DNA from: an uncultured Campylobacter sp.
GTDB lineage: Bacteria; Campylobacterota; Campylobacteria; Campylobacterales; Campylobacteraceae
Assembly (NCBI RefSeq): GCF_938045625.1
Contig: NZ_CALIAV010000042.1
Span: 1-9,703 of the forward strand
DNA length: 9,703 nucleotides
Direction of reading: 5' to 3'
In this document: positions 1-4,740 of the stretch, piece after piece
How the letters are laid out: each line of letters opens with the position of its first letter
Position numbering within the stretch: the stretch's first letter is position 1
The notes under the pieces: model-generated
What the model was told of the DNA's origin: nothing
Databases searched by the model: none
The model's input: the letters and a program-made list of their open reading frames with translations, nothing else
Translations under genes and position numbers: made by a program

Positions 1-368
1 TTGAAATTTTAAAACAGATGCTAAAAACGGCTAAATTTAACGAGCAAAATATGCTAGCAATGACGAAGCGCGGGCACCTCACAGCGACCGATCTGGCTGA
101 TTATCTCGTGCGGGAGAAAAACGTGCCGTTTAGACAAGCTCACTTCATCACGGGCAAGGCCGTGGCGTATGCGGAAAATTTGGGGCTAGATTTGAGCGAG
201 CTAAATGCGCAGCAGCTTGCTAGCGTGGATGAAAGCTTGGACGCAGGCGCGGTTAAATTTCTTGATCTAAACGCTTCTAAGGAGGCGCGCAGGTCGCAAG
301 GAGGCACGGCGAACGAGAGCGTTGCAGCGCAGATTGAAATTTTAAACGGGTGGCTGAAAGATAAATAA
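1..368 (+). CDS. argH: Argininosuccinate lyase, C-terminal part (5' end outside window)
   Basis: The reading frame is open from base 3 and ends at TAA 366-368, giving about 121 residues of the C-terminus. ArgH splits argininosuccinate into arginine and fumarate, the last step of arginine synthesis in the cytoplasm. The visible part carries the typical end of the fumarase/aspartase-superfamily lyase: a LTATDLADYLV segment, VPFRQAH, the helix GKAVAYAE, and near the end the RxxxGGTA stretch that closes most ArgH proteins. The catalytic serine loop lies upstream of the window. The first in-frame ATG, at 18, is internal and not the start. A 66-base gap separates it from the next gene, which has its own promoter-like sequence, so the two are probably separate transcription units. 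Confidence 0.93.
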   Translation, partial: EILKQMLKTAKFNEQNMLAMTKRGHLTATDLADYLVREKNVPFRQAHFITGKAVAYAENLGLDLSELNAQQLASVDESLDAGAVKFLDLNASKEARRSQGGTANESVAAQIEILNGWLKDK

Positions 369-404
369 ATTTTAAAATTTATCGCTTAAAGATGAAATTT
401 TTAA

Positions 405-410
405 TATAAT
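405..410 (+). promoter_or_regulatory. Candidate -10 box of the chemoreceptor gene
   Basis: A perfect TATAAT lies 24 bases upstream of the ATG at 435, in AT-rich sequence with T runs upstream and no recognisable -35 box, as is usual for vegetative promoters in Campylobacter. It is followed by the strong ribosome binding site AAGGAGGG at 423-430, with 4 bases before the ATG. Confidence 0.55.
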
Positions 411-434
411 TATAGAAAAATTAAGGAGGGAAAG

Positions 435-1520
435 ATGTTTGGAGGCGGATATAAAAAAGAGCTAGAAAGCAAAAATGCTGCTTTAGAGCAAGAAAACGAA
501 AGCCTAAAAGCGCAGGTTGAAAGACTTCAAAGCGAGCTAGAGGCCGTAAAATCAAGCGCAGCTAACGAGCAGGACGCGCCTAAGCTGCAGGCCGACGCGG
601 TCAAACTGCTACTGGATAGTTATGCCGACGGTATAAATTTCTTGCAGGGTACGATGGAAGAAAATTTAGAAATACTCAAAAATATAAACGAGCTAAATAA
701 TCTAACTTTTACTAAGACGGGCGAACTGCGCGAGCAGACGAGCTTTATCGTTAGCTCTATGCAAAACGTTCAGCAAATGAGCGGCGACCTGCAAAACGAC
801 GCCTCGTCGCTAAATAACAGCGTGATGTCGATCGTGGAGATTATAAATTTGATTAAGGATATCTCGGATCAGACGAATTTACTAGCCCTAAACGCAGCTA
901 TCGAAGCCGCGCGCGCGGGCGAACATGGACGCGGATTTGCCGTCGTGGCCGATGAGGTGCGAAAGCTCGCCGAACGCACGCAAAAGGCTACTCTCGAAGT
1001 CGAAGTAAATATCAATGGACTAAAACAAAGCTCAAATACCATGATAGGAATGAGTGAGAATTTTTCTCAAATTTCAGGCGACGTGATGCGCGTTTTGAGC
1101 GATTTTCAGGGCACGATCGCAAGCGTGAACGAAAACACGCAAAATATCTTAAATCAAACATTAAATTTAACTAACGAAGTTAACGTCAGTAACGGCAAAA
1201 TCGACCATATAAATATGAAACTAAACGGCTACAGAGCTGTGCTTCACGGCGAATTTGAAAGCATACCTGAGGCCGGGCGTTGCAGATTTGGTAAGTGGTT
1301 TAATGAAAAAGTCAAAAATATCGTAAAAGACGCAAAAACGGTACAGGATATCTCACGCGATCACGAAAACGTACATAGCGGACTAGAGAAAGCGATCAAA
1401 ATTTTCGCAGATAGTAGCAAGGATAACGCCGCCGGAGTGGAAATTCTAAAAGACGTAGAAAACTCGAGTAAAGTCGGCTTTGAAACGCTTTTGGACGCGG
1501 TTAGAGCGGCTAGGAAATAA
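435..1520 (+). CDS. Cytoplasmic methyl-accepting chemotaxis protein with C-terminal CZB zinc-binding domain (TlpD-like)
   Basis: A 361-residue soluble chemoreceptor with no signal peptide or membrane segment. Residues about 5-40 form a charged coiled coil. Residues about 60-255 are the MCP signalling helices. The conserved hairpin tip is at about 145-180, including DQTNLLALNAAIEAARAGE and GRGFAVVADEVRKLAERT, and binds CheW/CheA. The C-terminal part, about 255-325, is a chemoreceptor zinc-binding (CZB) domain: H258 in KIDHINMK, C283 in the CRFGKW motif, then H310 and H314 in HENVH give the expected 3-His/1-Cys set. Coiled coil, then MCP, then CZB is the layout of Helicobacter pylori TlpD, a cytoplasmic receptor linked to oxidant and energy sensing; a similar role here is inference. 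AAGGAGGG precedes the ATG. It appears monocistronic. Confidence 0.93.
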   Translation: MFGGGYKKELESKNAALEQENESLKAQVERLQSELEAVKSSAANEQDAPKLQADAVKLLLDSYADGINFLQGTMEENLEILKNINELNNLTFTKTGELREQTSFIVSSMQNVQQMSGDLQNDASSLNNSVMSIVEIINLIKDISDQTNLLALNAAIEAARAGEHGRGFAVVADEVRKLAERTQKATLEVEVNINGLKQSSNTMIGMSENFSQISGDVMRVLSDFQGTIASVNENTQNILNQTLNLTNEVNVSNGKIDHINMKLNGYRAVLHGEFESIPEAGRCRFGKWFNEKVKNIVKDAKTVQDISRDHENVHSGLEKAIKIFADSSKDNAAGVEILKDVENSSKVGFETLLDAVRAARK

Positions 1521-1569
1521 TAAAATTCGGTCGCTCGCTTTTGCGGCAAGCGGTTAAATTTATCAAAAT

Positions 1570-1612
1570 CGGCAGATTATGCGAAATTTGTATATTTTCA
1601 ATATGTCTGCCG
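1570..1612. repeat. Inverted repeat (7-bp arms)
   Basis: CGGCAGA at 1570-1576 pairs perfectly with TCTGCCG at 1606-1612 across a 29-base AT-rich loop. Within the loop, GAAA and TTTC could pair again. It starts 50 bases after the chemoreceptor stop codon and may be part of its transcript end, but no T run follows directly. Confidence 0.4.
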
Positions 1613-1623
1613 AGTATTATTGG

Positions 1624-1640
1624 TTTTTGTCGGGTATTTT
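1624..1640. repeat. 17-bp direct repeat, copy 1
   Basis: The sequence TTTTTGTCGGGTATTTT matches 2094-2110 at 16 of 17 positions, in the same orientation. Together the two copies bracket the small helix-turn-helix gene. With this AT content a chance match is possible. Confidence 0.35.
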
Positions 1641-1644
1641 AGCG

Positions 1645-1694
1645 CCTACTTTTTAAGGCGGATCGATGCAAATTCGAATGGATTTAAAAGTAGG
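1645..1694. repeat. Inverted repeat (9-bp arms)
   Basis: CCTACTTTT at 1645-1653 pairs perfectly with AAAAGTAGG at 1686-1694 across a 32-base loop. The loop holds a T-loop-like ATTCGAAT but nothing else resembling a tRNA. Confidence 0.4.
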
Positions 1695-1801
1695 TTTGCC
1701 GAGTCAGATTTAAATTTCCGCTCAAATTTAAGGTGCGTTTTGCAGGGTGGTTAAATTGATTTATCTTTTTAACGATATCAAATTTTACGGGATTTGGCGT
1801 A

Positions 1802-1865
1802 ATTTGGCGCCGCATTTTTTACTAAATTTTAATGCCGAGCCCTTGCCGAATTTATCGCGCCAAAT
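1802..1865. repeat. Inverted repeat (9-bp arms) with a nested small dyad
   Basis: ATTTGGCGC at 1802-1810 pairs perfectly with GCGCCAAAT at 1857-1865. Inside the 46-base loop, GCATT 1812-1816 pairs with AATGC 1831-1835. It lies just past the stop codon of the leftward helix-turn-helix gene, so it could form in the 3' end of that transcript. Confidence 0.4.
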
Positions 1866-1878
1866 ACGGCTTCAATCC

Positions 1879-2085
1879 TCACTTCAATCTAAAATTTTGA
1901 TTTTCTTCCGCGATTTTTTGAAGCTCGTTAAGGTTGTTTTCGGCTTGTTTTAAGAGCTCGTCAAATTTAAACCCCAGCATAACGATACGGTAGAGTTCGG
2001 GCTTGTTTTTCTTCCAGTTATAAAGCGTTTTCGTATCTATATTTAAAATTCCCGCAATATCTCTTTTTGATAGATTATTTCCCAT
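1879..2085 (-). CDS. Small helix-turn-helix DNA-binding protein, putative regulator of the divergent YaaW unit
   Basis: A 68-residue protein. Residues about 5-32 read as a helix-turn-helix: LSKRDIAGILNI for the first helices, then DTKTLYNWKKNKPEL as the likely recognition helix. Residues 41-62 (FDELLKQAENNLNELQKIAEE) form a charged, probably coiled-coil helix that could dimerise it. The ATG at 2085 is supported by AAAAAGG ending six bases upstream on the minus strand. A TATTTT -10-like element on that strand (2115-2120) lies about 30 bases upstream. It is divergent from the YaaW/membrane-protein pair and faces a 16-bp dyad in the shared promoter region, so local autoregulation and control of that unit are likely but inferred. 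It resembles small phage-type or toxin-antitoxin-type regulators; I cannot assign a named family. Confidence 0.72.
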   Translation of the reverse strand: MGNNLSKRDIAGILNIDTKTLYNWKKNKPELYRIVMLGFKFDELLKQAENNLNELQKIAEENQNFRLK

Positions 2086-2093
2086 TTTTAGCC

Positions 2094-2110
2094 TTTTTGT
2101 CGGGAATTTT
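2094..2110. repeat. 17-bp direct repeat, copy 2
   Basis: The sequence TTTTTGTCGGGAATTTT is the second copy, differing by one base from 1624-1640. Its T run, read on the minus strand, is part of the AAAAAGG ribosome binding site of the helix-turn-helix gene, so part of the likeness may reflect that function rather than common origin. Confidence 0.35.
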
Positions 2111-2135
2111 CAATAAAATAGGCTGATTTATCAAC

Positions 2136-2183
2136 TAAGGAATAATTACTTTATATTTAGATTTTATAAGTATTTATTCCTTA
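2136..2183. promoter_or_regulatory. Large inverted repeat in the divergent promoter region, candidate operator
   Basis: The arm TAAGGAATAATTACTT at 2136-2151 matches the reverse complement of AAGTATTTATTCCTTA at 2168-2183 at 15 of 16 positions, with a 16-base spacer. The arm centres are 32 bp apart, about three helical turns, which would place two bound dimers on one face. A further TAAGG half-site occurs at 2198-2202. Candidate -10 boxes for the rightward unit lie in the spacer (TATAAG 2165-2170) and just downstream (around 2186-2192), so a protein bound here would block transcription. Binding by the 68-residue regulator is inference. Confidence 0.6.
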
Positions 2184-2245
2184 AATTTAATATCTCTTAA
2201 GGCTCGTTTCGGTAGCATTCTTCAAATTTTAAATGAGGGGTAAAA

Positions 2246-2974
2246 ATGGCGTACAAATTTGATGAGGATTTGGAGTTCTTGCGTGAGCTAAAAAGTAGCG
2301 ATTTAAATGAGCTTGTTGATATTCTTAAAGGTAAAGATGGGGATGGAAGAATGACTGAAGAGTTGAGTGCTAAAGATGATTTTAAAAAATTTTATCCAGA
2401 CCATCAAAGGTATATAGAGTTGATTTGTGAGGAGTTGCAACTTTTTGGCGGCAATACGATTGCAAATATGTTTAGAGGGCATGGTCTTTTATATAAAGAA
2501 ATTTTATGCGACGTTTGCGATAAGTTAAAGGTTAATTATAATAAATCGCAAAATACGCAGACTATAGAACAAGGGCTCTTTATGAAAATTTTATCGGACA
2601 GTCTAGATAAAATGAGCGAGGAAGACCTAAAAAATATCTCAAACGAGCTTGGATTAAAAACTACCAAGTTTACATCACAAGCTGTTATGGGTGCGCTGCA
2701 AATAGCCATTAAGCAAAGCGGATTTGTGGCATATAGGATAGCTCTTATCGTGGCAAACGCCATCGCAAAAGCGGTTTTAGGCAGGGGGTTAAGTTTGGCA
2801 GCGAACGCAGGTATTGCTAGGACTATCGGAATATTTGCAGGACCTATCGGCTGGATTATCACGGGGCTTTGGACTGTAGCGGATATAGCCGGTCCTGCAT
2901 ACAGAGTAACGATACCTGCGGTTATCCAAGTGGCTTTTTTGAGGCAGGTTTATTTGAATAAGGGTGAAGAGTGA
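2246..2974 (+). CDS. yaaW: YaaW / UPF0174 family protein (DUF3944 N-terminus), function unknown
   Basis: A 242-residue protein I recognise as the family of E. coli YaaW and Helicobacter UPF0174. Residues 2-35 match the DUF3944 start (YKFDEDLEFLREL and LVDILKGKDGDGR). Residues 63-96 hold the family core ELQLFGGNTIANMFRGHG followed by LLYKEILCDV. The end carries the signature AYRVTIPAVIQVAFLR at 218-233, close to E. coli YaaW. Between them, about 144-215 is an Ala/Gly-rich stretch of hydrophobic helices (GIARTIGIFAGPIGWIITGLW) that could insert into or lie on a membrane. Length is normal for the family, about 240. GAGGGG sits five bases before the ATG. The first two thirds are AT-rich (18 of 60 G/C at 2521-2580 against 34 of 60 at 4501-4560 in pheS), suggesting acquisition. 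The biochemical role is unknown. Confidence 0.85.
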   Translation: MAYKFDEDLEFLRELKSSDLNELVDILKGKDGDGRMTEELSAKDDFKKFYPDHQRYIELICEELQLFGGNTIANMFRGHGLLYKEILCDVCDKLKVNYNKSQNTQTIEQGLFMKILSDSLDKMSEEDLKNISNELGLKTTKFTSQAVMGALQIAIKQSGFVAYRIALIVANAIAKAVLGRGLSLAANAGIARTIGIFAGPIGWIITGLWTVADIAGPAYRVTIPAVIQVAFLRQVYLNKGEE

Positions 2975-3180
2975 TAGGATTTGGGCAACTTTTGATTATA
3001 GGCAAAACTATAAAAATCGTTTGGGATTGGCTTGAAAAGCAAGAAAGACTTGAAAGGCGTAGAAAACGCAATGCCGCAATAATCAGATGCCTAATTTACT
3101 CCGCTATTATCGGCGTTTTGTATTATTACGGCTTTACGGATAGCTTTTTTGAATGGATTTATAATTGGTGGAATGGTTAA
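2971..3180 (+). CDS. Small single-pass membrane protein coupled to the YaaW-family gene
   Basis: A 69-residue protein from GTG 2971, which overlaps the upstream stop codon by four bases (GTGA), so it is probably translated by coupling; only a weak AGGG lies upstream. Residues 1-19 are hydrophobic to amphipathic (MIGFGQLLIIGKTIKIVWD). Residues 20-33 are strongly charged (KQERLERRRKRN). Residues about 35-54 form one membrane helix (AAIIRCLIYSAIIGVLYYYG), followed by an aromatic tail rich in Trp (FFEWIYNWWNG). The basic stretch just before the helix predicts that the N-terminus stays in the cytoplasm. I recognise no family. Coupling to a YaaW protein with its own hydrophobic C-terminal half suggests a membrane complex, possibly effector and partner, but this is inference. 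Confidence 0.7.
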   Translation: MIGFGQLLIIGKTIKIVWDWLEKQERLERRRKRNAAIIRCLIYSAIIGVLYYYGFTDSFFEWIYNWWNG

Positions 3181-3201
3181 ATTTAAACTAAAACAGATGA
3201 A

Positions 3202-3222
3202 CCGACCTAAATTAAAGGTCGG
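3202..3222. repeat. Small perfect hairpin after the YaaW unit
   Basis: CCGACCT at 3202-3208 pairs perfectly with AGGTCGG at 3216-3222 around a 7-base loop, 21 bases past the stop codon of the small membrane protein gene. No T run follows, so alone it is a poor terminator. It may stabilise the 3' end or work with the next hairpin. Confidence 0.5.
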
Positions 3223-3232
3223 CTCGCTAAGC

Positions 3233-3265
3233 AAAATTTACGCTCAAATTTCGAGTGTAAATTTT
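3233..3265. terminator. Probable bidirectional terminator between convergent genes
   Basis: AAAATTTACGCTC at 3233-3245 pairs with GAGTGTAAATTTT at 3253-3265, 13 pairs including one G-T, around a 7-base loop. The arms begin with A and end with T, so the RNA from either strand has a stem closing in a U-rich tail. It lies between the rightward membrane-protein gene (stop 3180) and the leftward HIT gene (stop complement at 3271), where a shared terminator is expected. Confidence 0.75.
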
Positions 3266-3270
3266 AAAAT

Positions 3271-3624
3271 TTAAAACGTGCTTTGCGGATCGGTTGCGGT
3301 ATCTACCCAGCCAAGCTTTGCTCCGGCTAGCAGGTGAAAGTGCAGGTGCATGACCTCTTGGCCGCCGTTTTCGCCGCAGTTTGTGACTAGGCGGTATCCG
3401 CTCTTATCTACGCCCATTAGCACCGCGACCTCTTGGATAAATTTCGTCATCTCGCCCATCAGCGCCCCGTCCATCTCCTGGAAATTTTCAAAGTGTTTTT
3501 TTGGGATGATTAAAATATGAATCGGAGCCTTTGGGTTTATGTCGTTAAAGGCTAAAAATTTGTCGTTTTCTAGTACTTTGTTGCAAGGTATTTCGCCTGC
3601 TACGATTTTTTCGAATATCGTCAT
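3271..3624 (-). CDS. hinT: HIT-family purine nucleoside phosphoramidase (HinT-like)
   Basis: A 117-residue protein, normal length for HinT-type proteins, which hydrolyse AMP-lysine and other adenosine phosphoramidates in the cytoplasm. It opens with the typical TIFEKIVAGEIPCNKV and LAFNDINPKAPIHILIIPK. The histidine triad is at the end of GGQEVMHLHFHLLAG (residues 87-101): H93, H95 and H97, with H97 followed by LL as in the family. N82, G84 and Q89 of the substrate loop are present. The C-terminus (LGWVDTATDPQSTF) is longer past the triad than in some relatives, as usual for this group. AGGAG lies six bases before the ATG on the minus strand. It diverges from the pheS operon and probably stands alone. 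Confidence 0.9.
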   Translation of the reverse strand: MTIFEKIVAGEIPCNKVLENDKFLAFNDINPKAPIHILIIPKKHFENFQEMDGALMGEMTKFIQEVAVLMGVDKSGYRLVTNCGENGGQEVMHLHFHLLAGAKLGWVDTATDPQSTF

Positions 3625-3652
3625 GATTTTCTCCTGGTTAAAATTTGGCTTA

Positions 3653-3661
3653 ATTATAACA
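3653..3661 (-). promoter_or_regulatory. Extended -10 promoter of the HIT gene
   Basis: Read on the minus strand this is TGTTATAAT, a perfect TATAAT with the upstream TG of an extended -10, about 28 bases before the ATG at 3624. It gives a short leader containing the AGGAG ribosome binding site. Confidence 0.6.
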
Positions 3662-3712
3662 AGTAAAAGTTAAAATTTCCCGCCTTTTAGGCAGATTTTA
3701 TCAAATTTTGAC

Positions 3713-3718
3713 TACAAT
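3713..3718 (+). promoter_or_regulatory. Candidate -10 box of the pheS operon
   Basis: TACAAT lies 29 bases before the TTG start of pheS, within AAATTTTGACTACAATC, an AT-rich setting typical of Campylobacter promoters. The gap to the divergent HIT promoter is about 50 bases. A GCC/GGC mini-dyad sits between them (3682-3692). Confidence 0.45.
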
Positions 3719-3747
3719 CTATCCTAAAATTCAGTAAAGGTAAAAAC

Positions 3748-4740
3748 TTGCAAGAGTATAGAGAAAGTATCGCAAAATGCGGGAATTTGGCGGATTTAGA
3801 CAAGATTCGCGTCGCGCTACTGGGTAAAAAGGGCGCGATCACGTCGGAGTTTGCTAAGCTTAAGGATATGGACGAAGCGGCCAAGAAGGAATTTGCGGCA
3901 AATTTAAATAAGCTAAGAGACGAATTTGAAGCGCTTTTAGCGGCTAAAAAAACCGAGCTTGAAAGCGGCGAGATAAAAGCCAAGATGAAGGCTGAGGCCA
4001 TCGACATCACGCTATTTAACGAGCCAAGCGGCGAGGGCGCATTGCACCCAGTGATGGCTACGATGGATAAGATCATCGAGTACTTTATGATGCAAAATTT
4101 CTCGCTCGAGACGGGACCGCTCATAGAGGATGATTTTCATAACTTCGAGGCGCTAAATTTGCCTAAATATCACCCTGCGCGCGATATGCAAGATACGTTT
4201 TATTTTAAGGATTTTAGGCTACTTCGCACGCACACTAGCCCAGTGCAGGTGCGCACGATGATGAGCAAAAAGCCGCCGATTCGCATGATAGCGCCGGGAA
4301 CTGTGTTTCGCCGCGATATGGATCTAACGCACACGCCGATGTTTCATCAGGTAGAAGGCCTCGTGGTCGAGGAGGGCGGCGCGGTGAGCTTTGCAAATTT
4401 AAAATCAATGCTTGAAAATTTCTTAAAATACATATTCGGCGACGTTAAAGTGCGCTTTCGCCCTAGCTTTTTCCCGTTTACGGAGCCTAGCGCGGAGGTC
4501 GATATCAGCTGTATTTTCTGTCACGGCGAGGGATGCCGCGTGTGCAAGCAAACGGGCTGGCTCGAGGTACTGGGATGCGGCGTGGTCGATCCCAATGTCT
4601 TTAAGGCTGTGGGCTACAAAAACGTGAGCGGATACGCATTTGGACTTGGAGTCGAGAGATTTGCGATGCTGCTTCATCAAATTCCTGATTTGCGCTCGCT
4701 TTTCGAGGGAGATTTAAGATTATTGGAGCAGTTTAAATGA
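3748..4740 (+). CDS. pheS: Phenylalanyl-tRNA synthetase alpha subunit
   Basis: The catalytic alpha chain of the (alpha-beta)2 enzyme that charges tRNA-Phe; 330 residues, normal length. Residues 1-85 are the N-terminal coiled coil that contacts tRNA. The class II core follows: LHPVMATMD about 99-107, RTHTSPVQVRTM 160-171 (substrate pocket), motif 2 around FRRDMDLTHTPMFHQVEG 187-204, and motif 3 GLGVERFAML 299-308. Residues 255-266 hold four cysteines (C255, C258, C263, C266) in a CxxCxxxxCxxC pattern followed by TGWLEVLGCG, a zinc-knuckle-like insert seen in many bacterial PheS proteins but absent from the E. coli type. The start is TTG 3748, with AAAGG at 3736-3740 at seven bases and no nearby ATG that would keep the family N-terminus. 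It overlaps pheT by four bases. Confidence 0.96.
   Translation: MQEYRESIAKCGNLADLDKIRVALLGKKGAITSEFAKLKDMDEAAKKEFAANLNKLRDEFEALLAAKKTELESGEIKAKMKAEAIDITLFNEPSGEGALHPVMATMDKIIEYFMMQNFSLETGPLIEDDFHNFEALNLPKYHPARDMQDTFYFKDFRLLRTHTSPVQVRTMMSKKPPIRMIAPGTVFRRDMDLTHTPMFHQVEGLVVEEGGAVSFANLKSMLENFLKYIFGDVKVRFRPSFFPFTEPSAEVDISCIFCHGEGCRVCKQTGWLEVLGCGVVDPNVFKAVGYKNVSGYAFGLGVERFAMLLHQIPDLRSLFEGDLRLLEQFK

Larger units (their letters stand above)
1521..1878. other. Long non-coding stretch between convergent genes, rich in imperfect inverted repeats
   Basis: This 358-base stretch lies between the end of the chemoreceptor gene and the end of the leftward helix-turn-helix gene. I see no convincing gene. A rightward GTG frame at 1747-1953 has no good ribosome binding site and overlaps the regulator antisense. 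A 25-codon ATG frame at 1579-1656 is too short to judge. The stretch holds three dyads with arms of 7-9 bases, listed separately, and two weaker ones: GTTAAA 1750-1755 with TTTAAC 1768-1773, and CGCTT 1536-1540 with AAGCG 1548-1552. None is followed by a clean T run, so terminator function is uncertain. It could be a decayed insertion, an untranslated RNA, or simple spacer. Confidence 0.5.

Noticed and set aside
1579..1656. 25-codon ATG frame (product MRNLYIFNMSAEYYWFLSGI..., hydrophobic)
   Set aside because: There is no Shine-Dalgarno sequence and it is too short to judge. A weak likeness to the hydrophobic start of NfeD-type proteins is not enough to call a gene or a remnant.
1661..1694. 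tRNA-like T-loop (ATTCGAAT) next to a stem
   Set aside because: No acceptor, anticodon or D arm can be folded around it; the match is only to a short common motif.
1747..1953. Rightward 68-codon frame beginning at GTG
   Set aside because: It has no convincing ribosome binding site, overlaps the better-supported helix-turn-helix gene on the other strand, and its product (rich in Phe/Leu) looks like translated AT-rich spacer.
2536..2862. Leftward 108-codon frame opposite the YaaW-family gene
   Set aside because: The plus-strand protein carries clear family signatures; this frame is an antisense shadow with no ribosome binding site.
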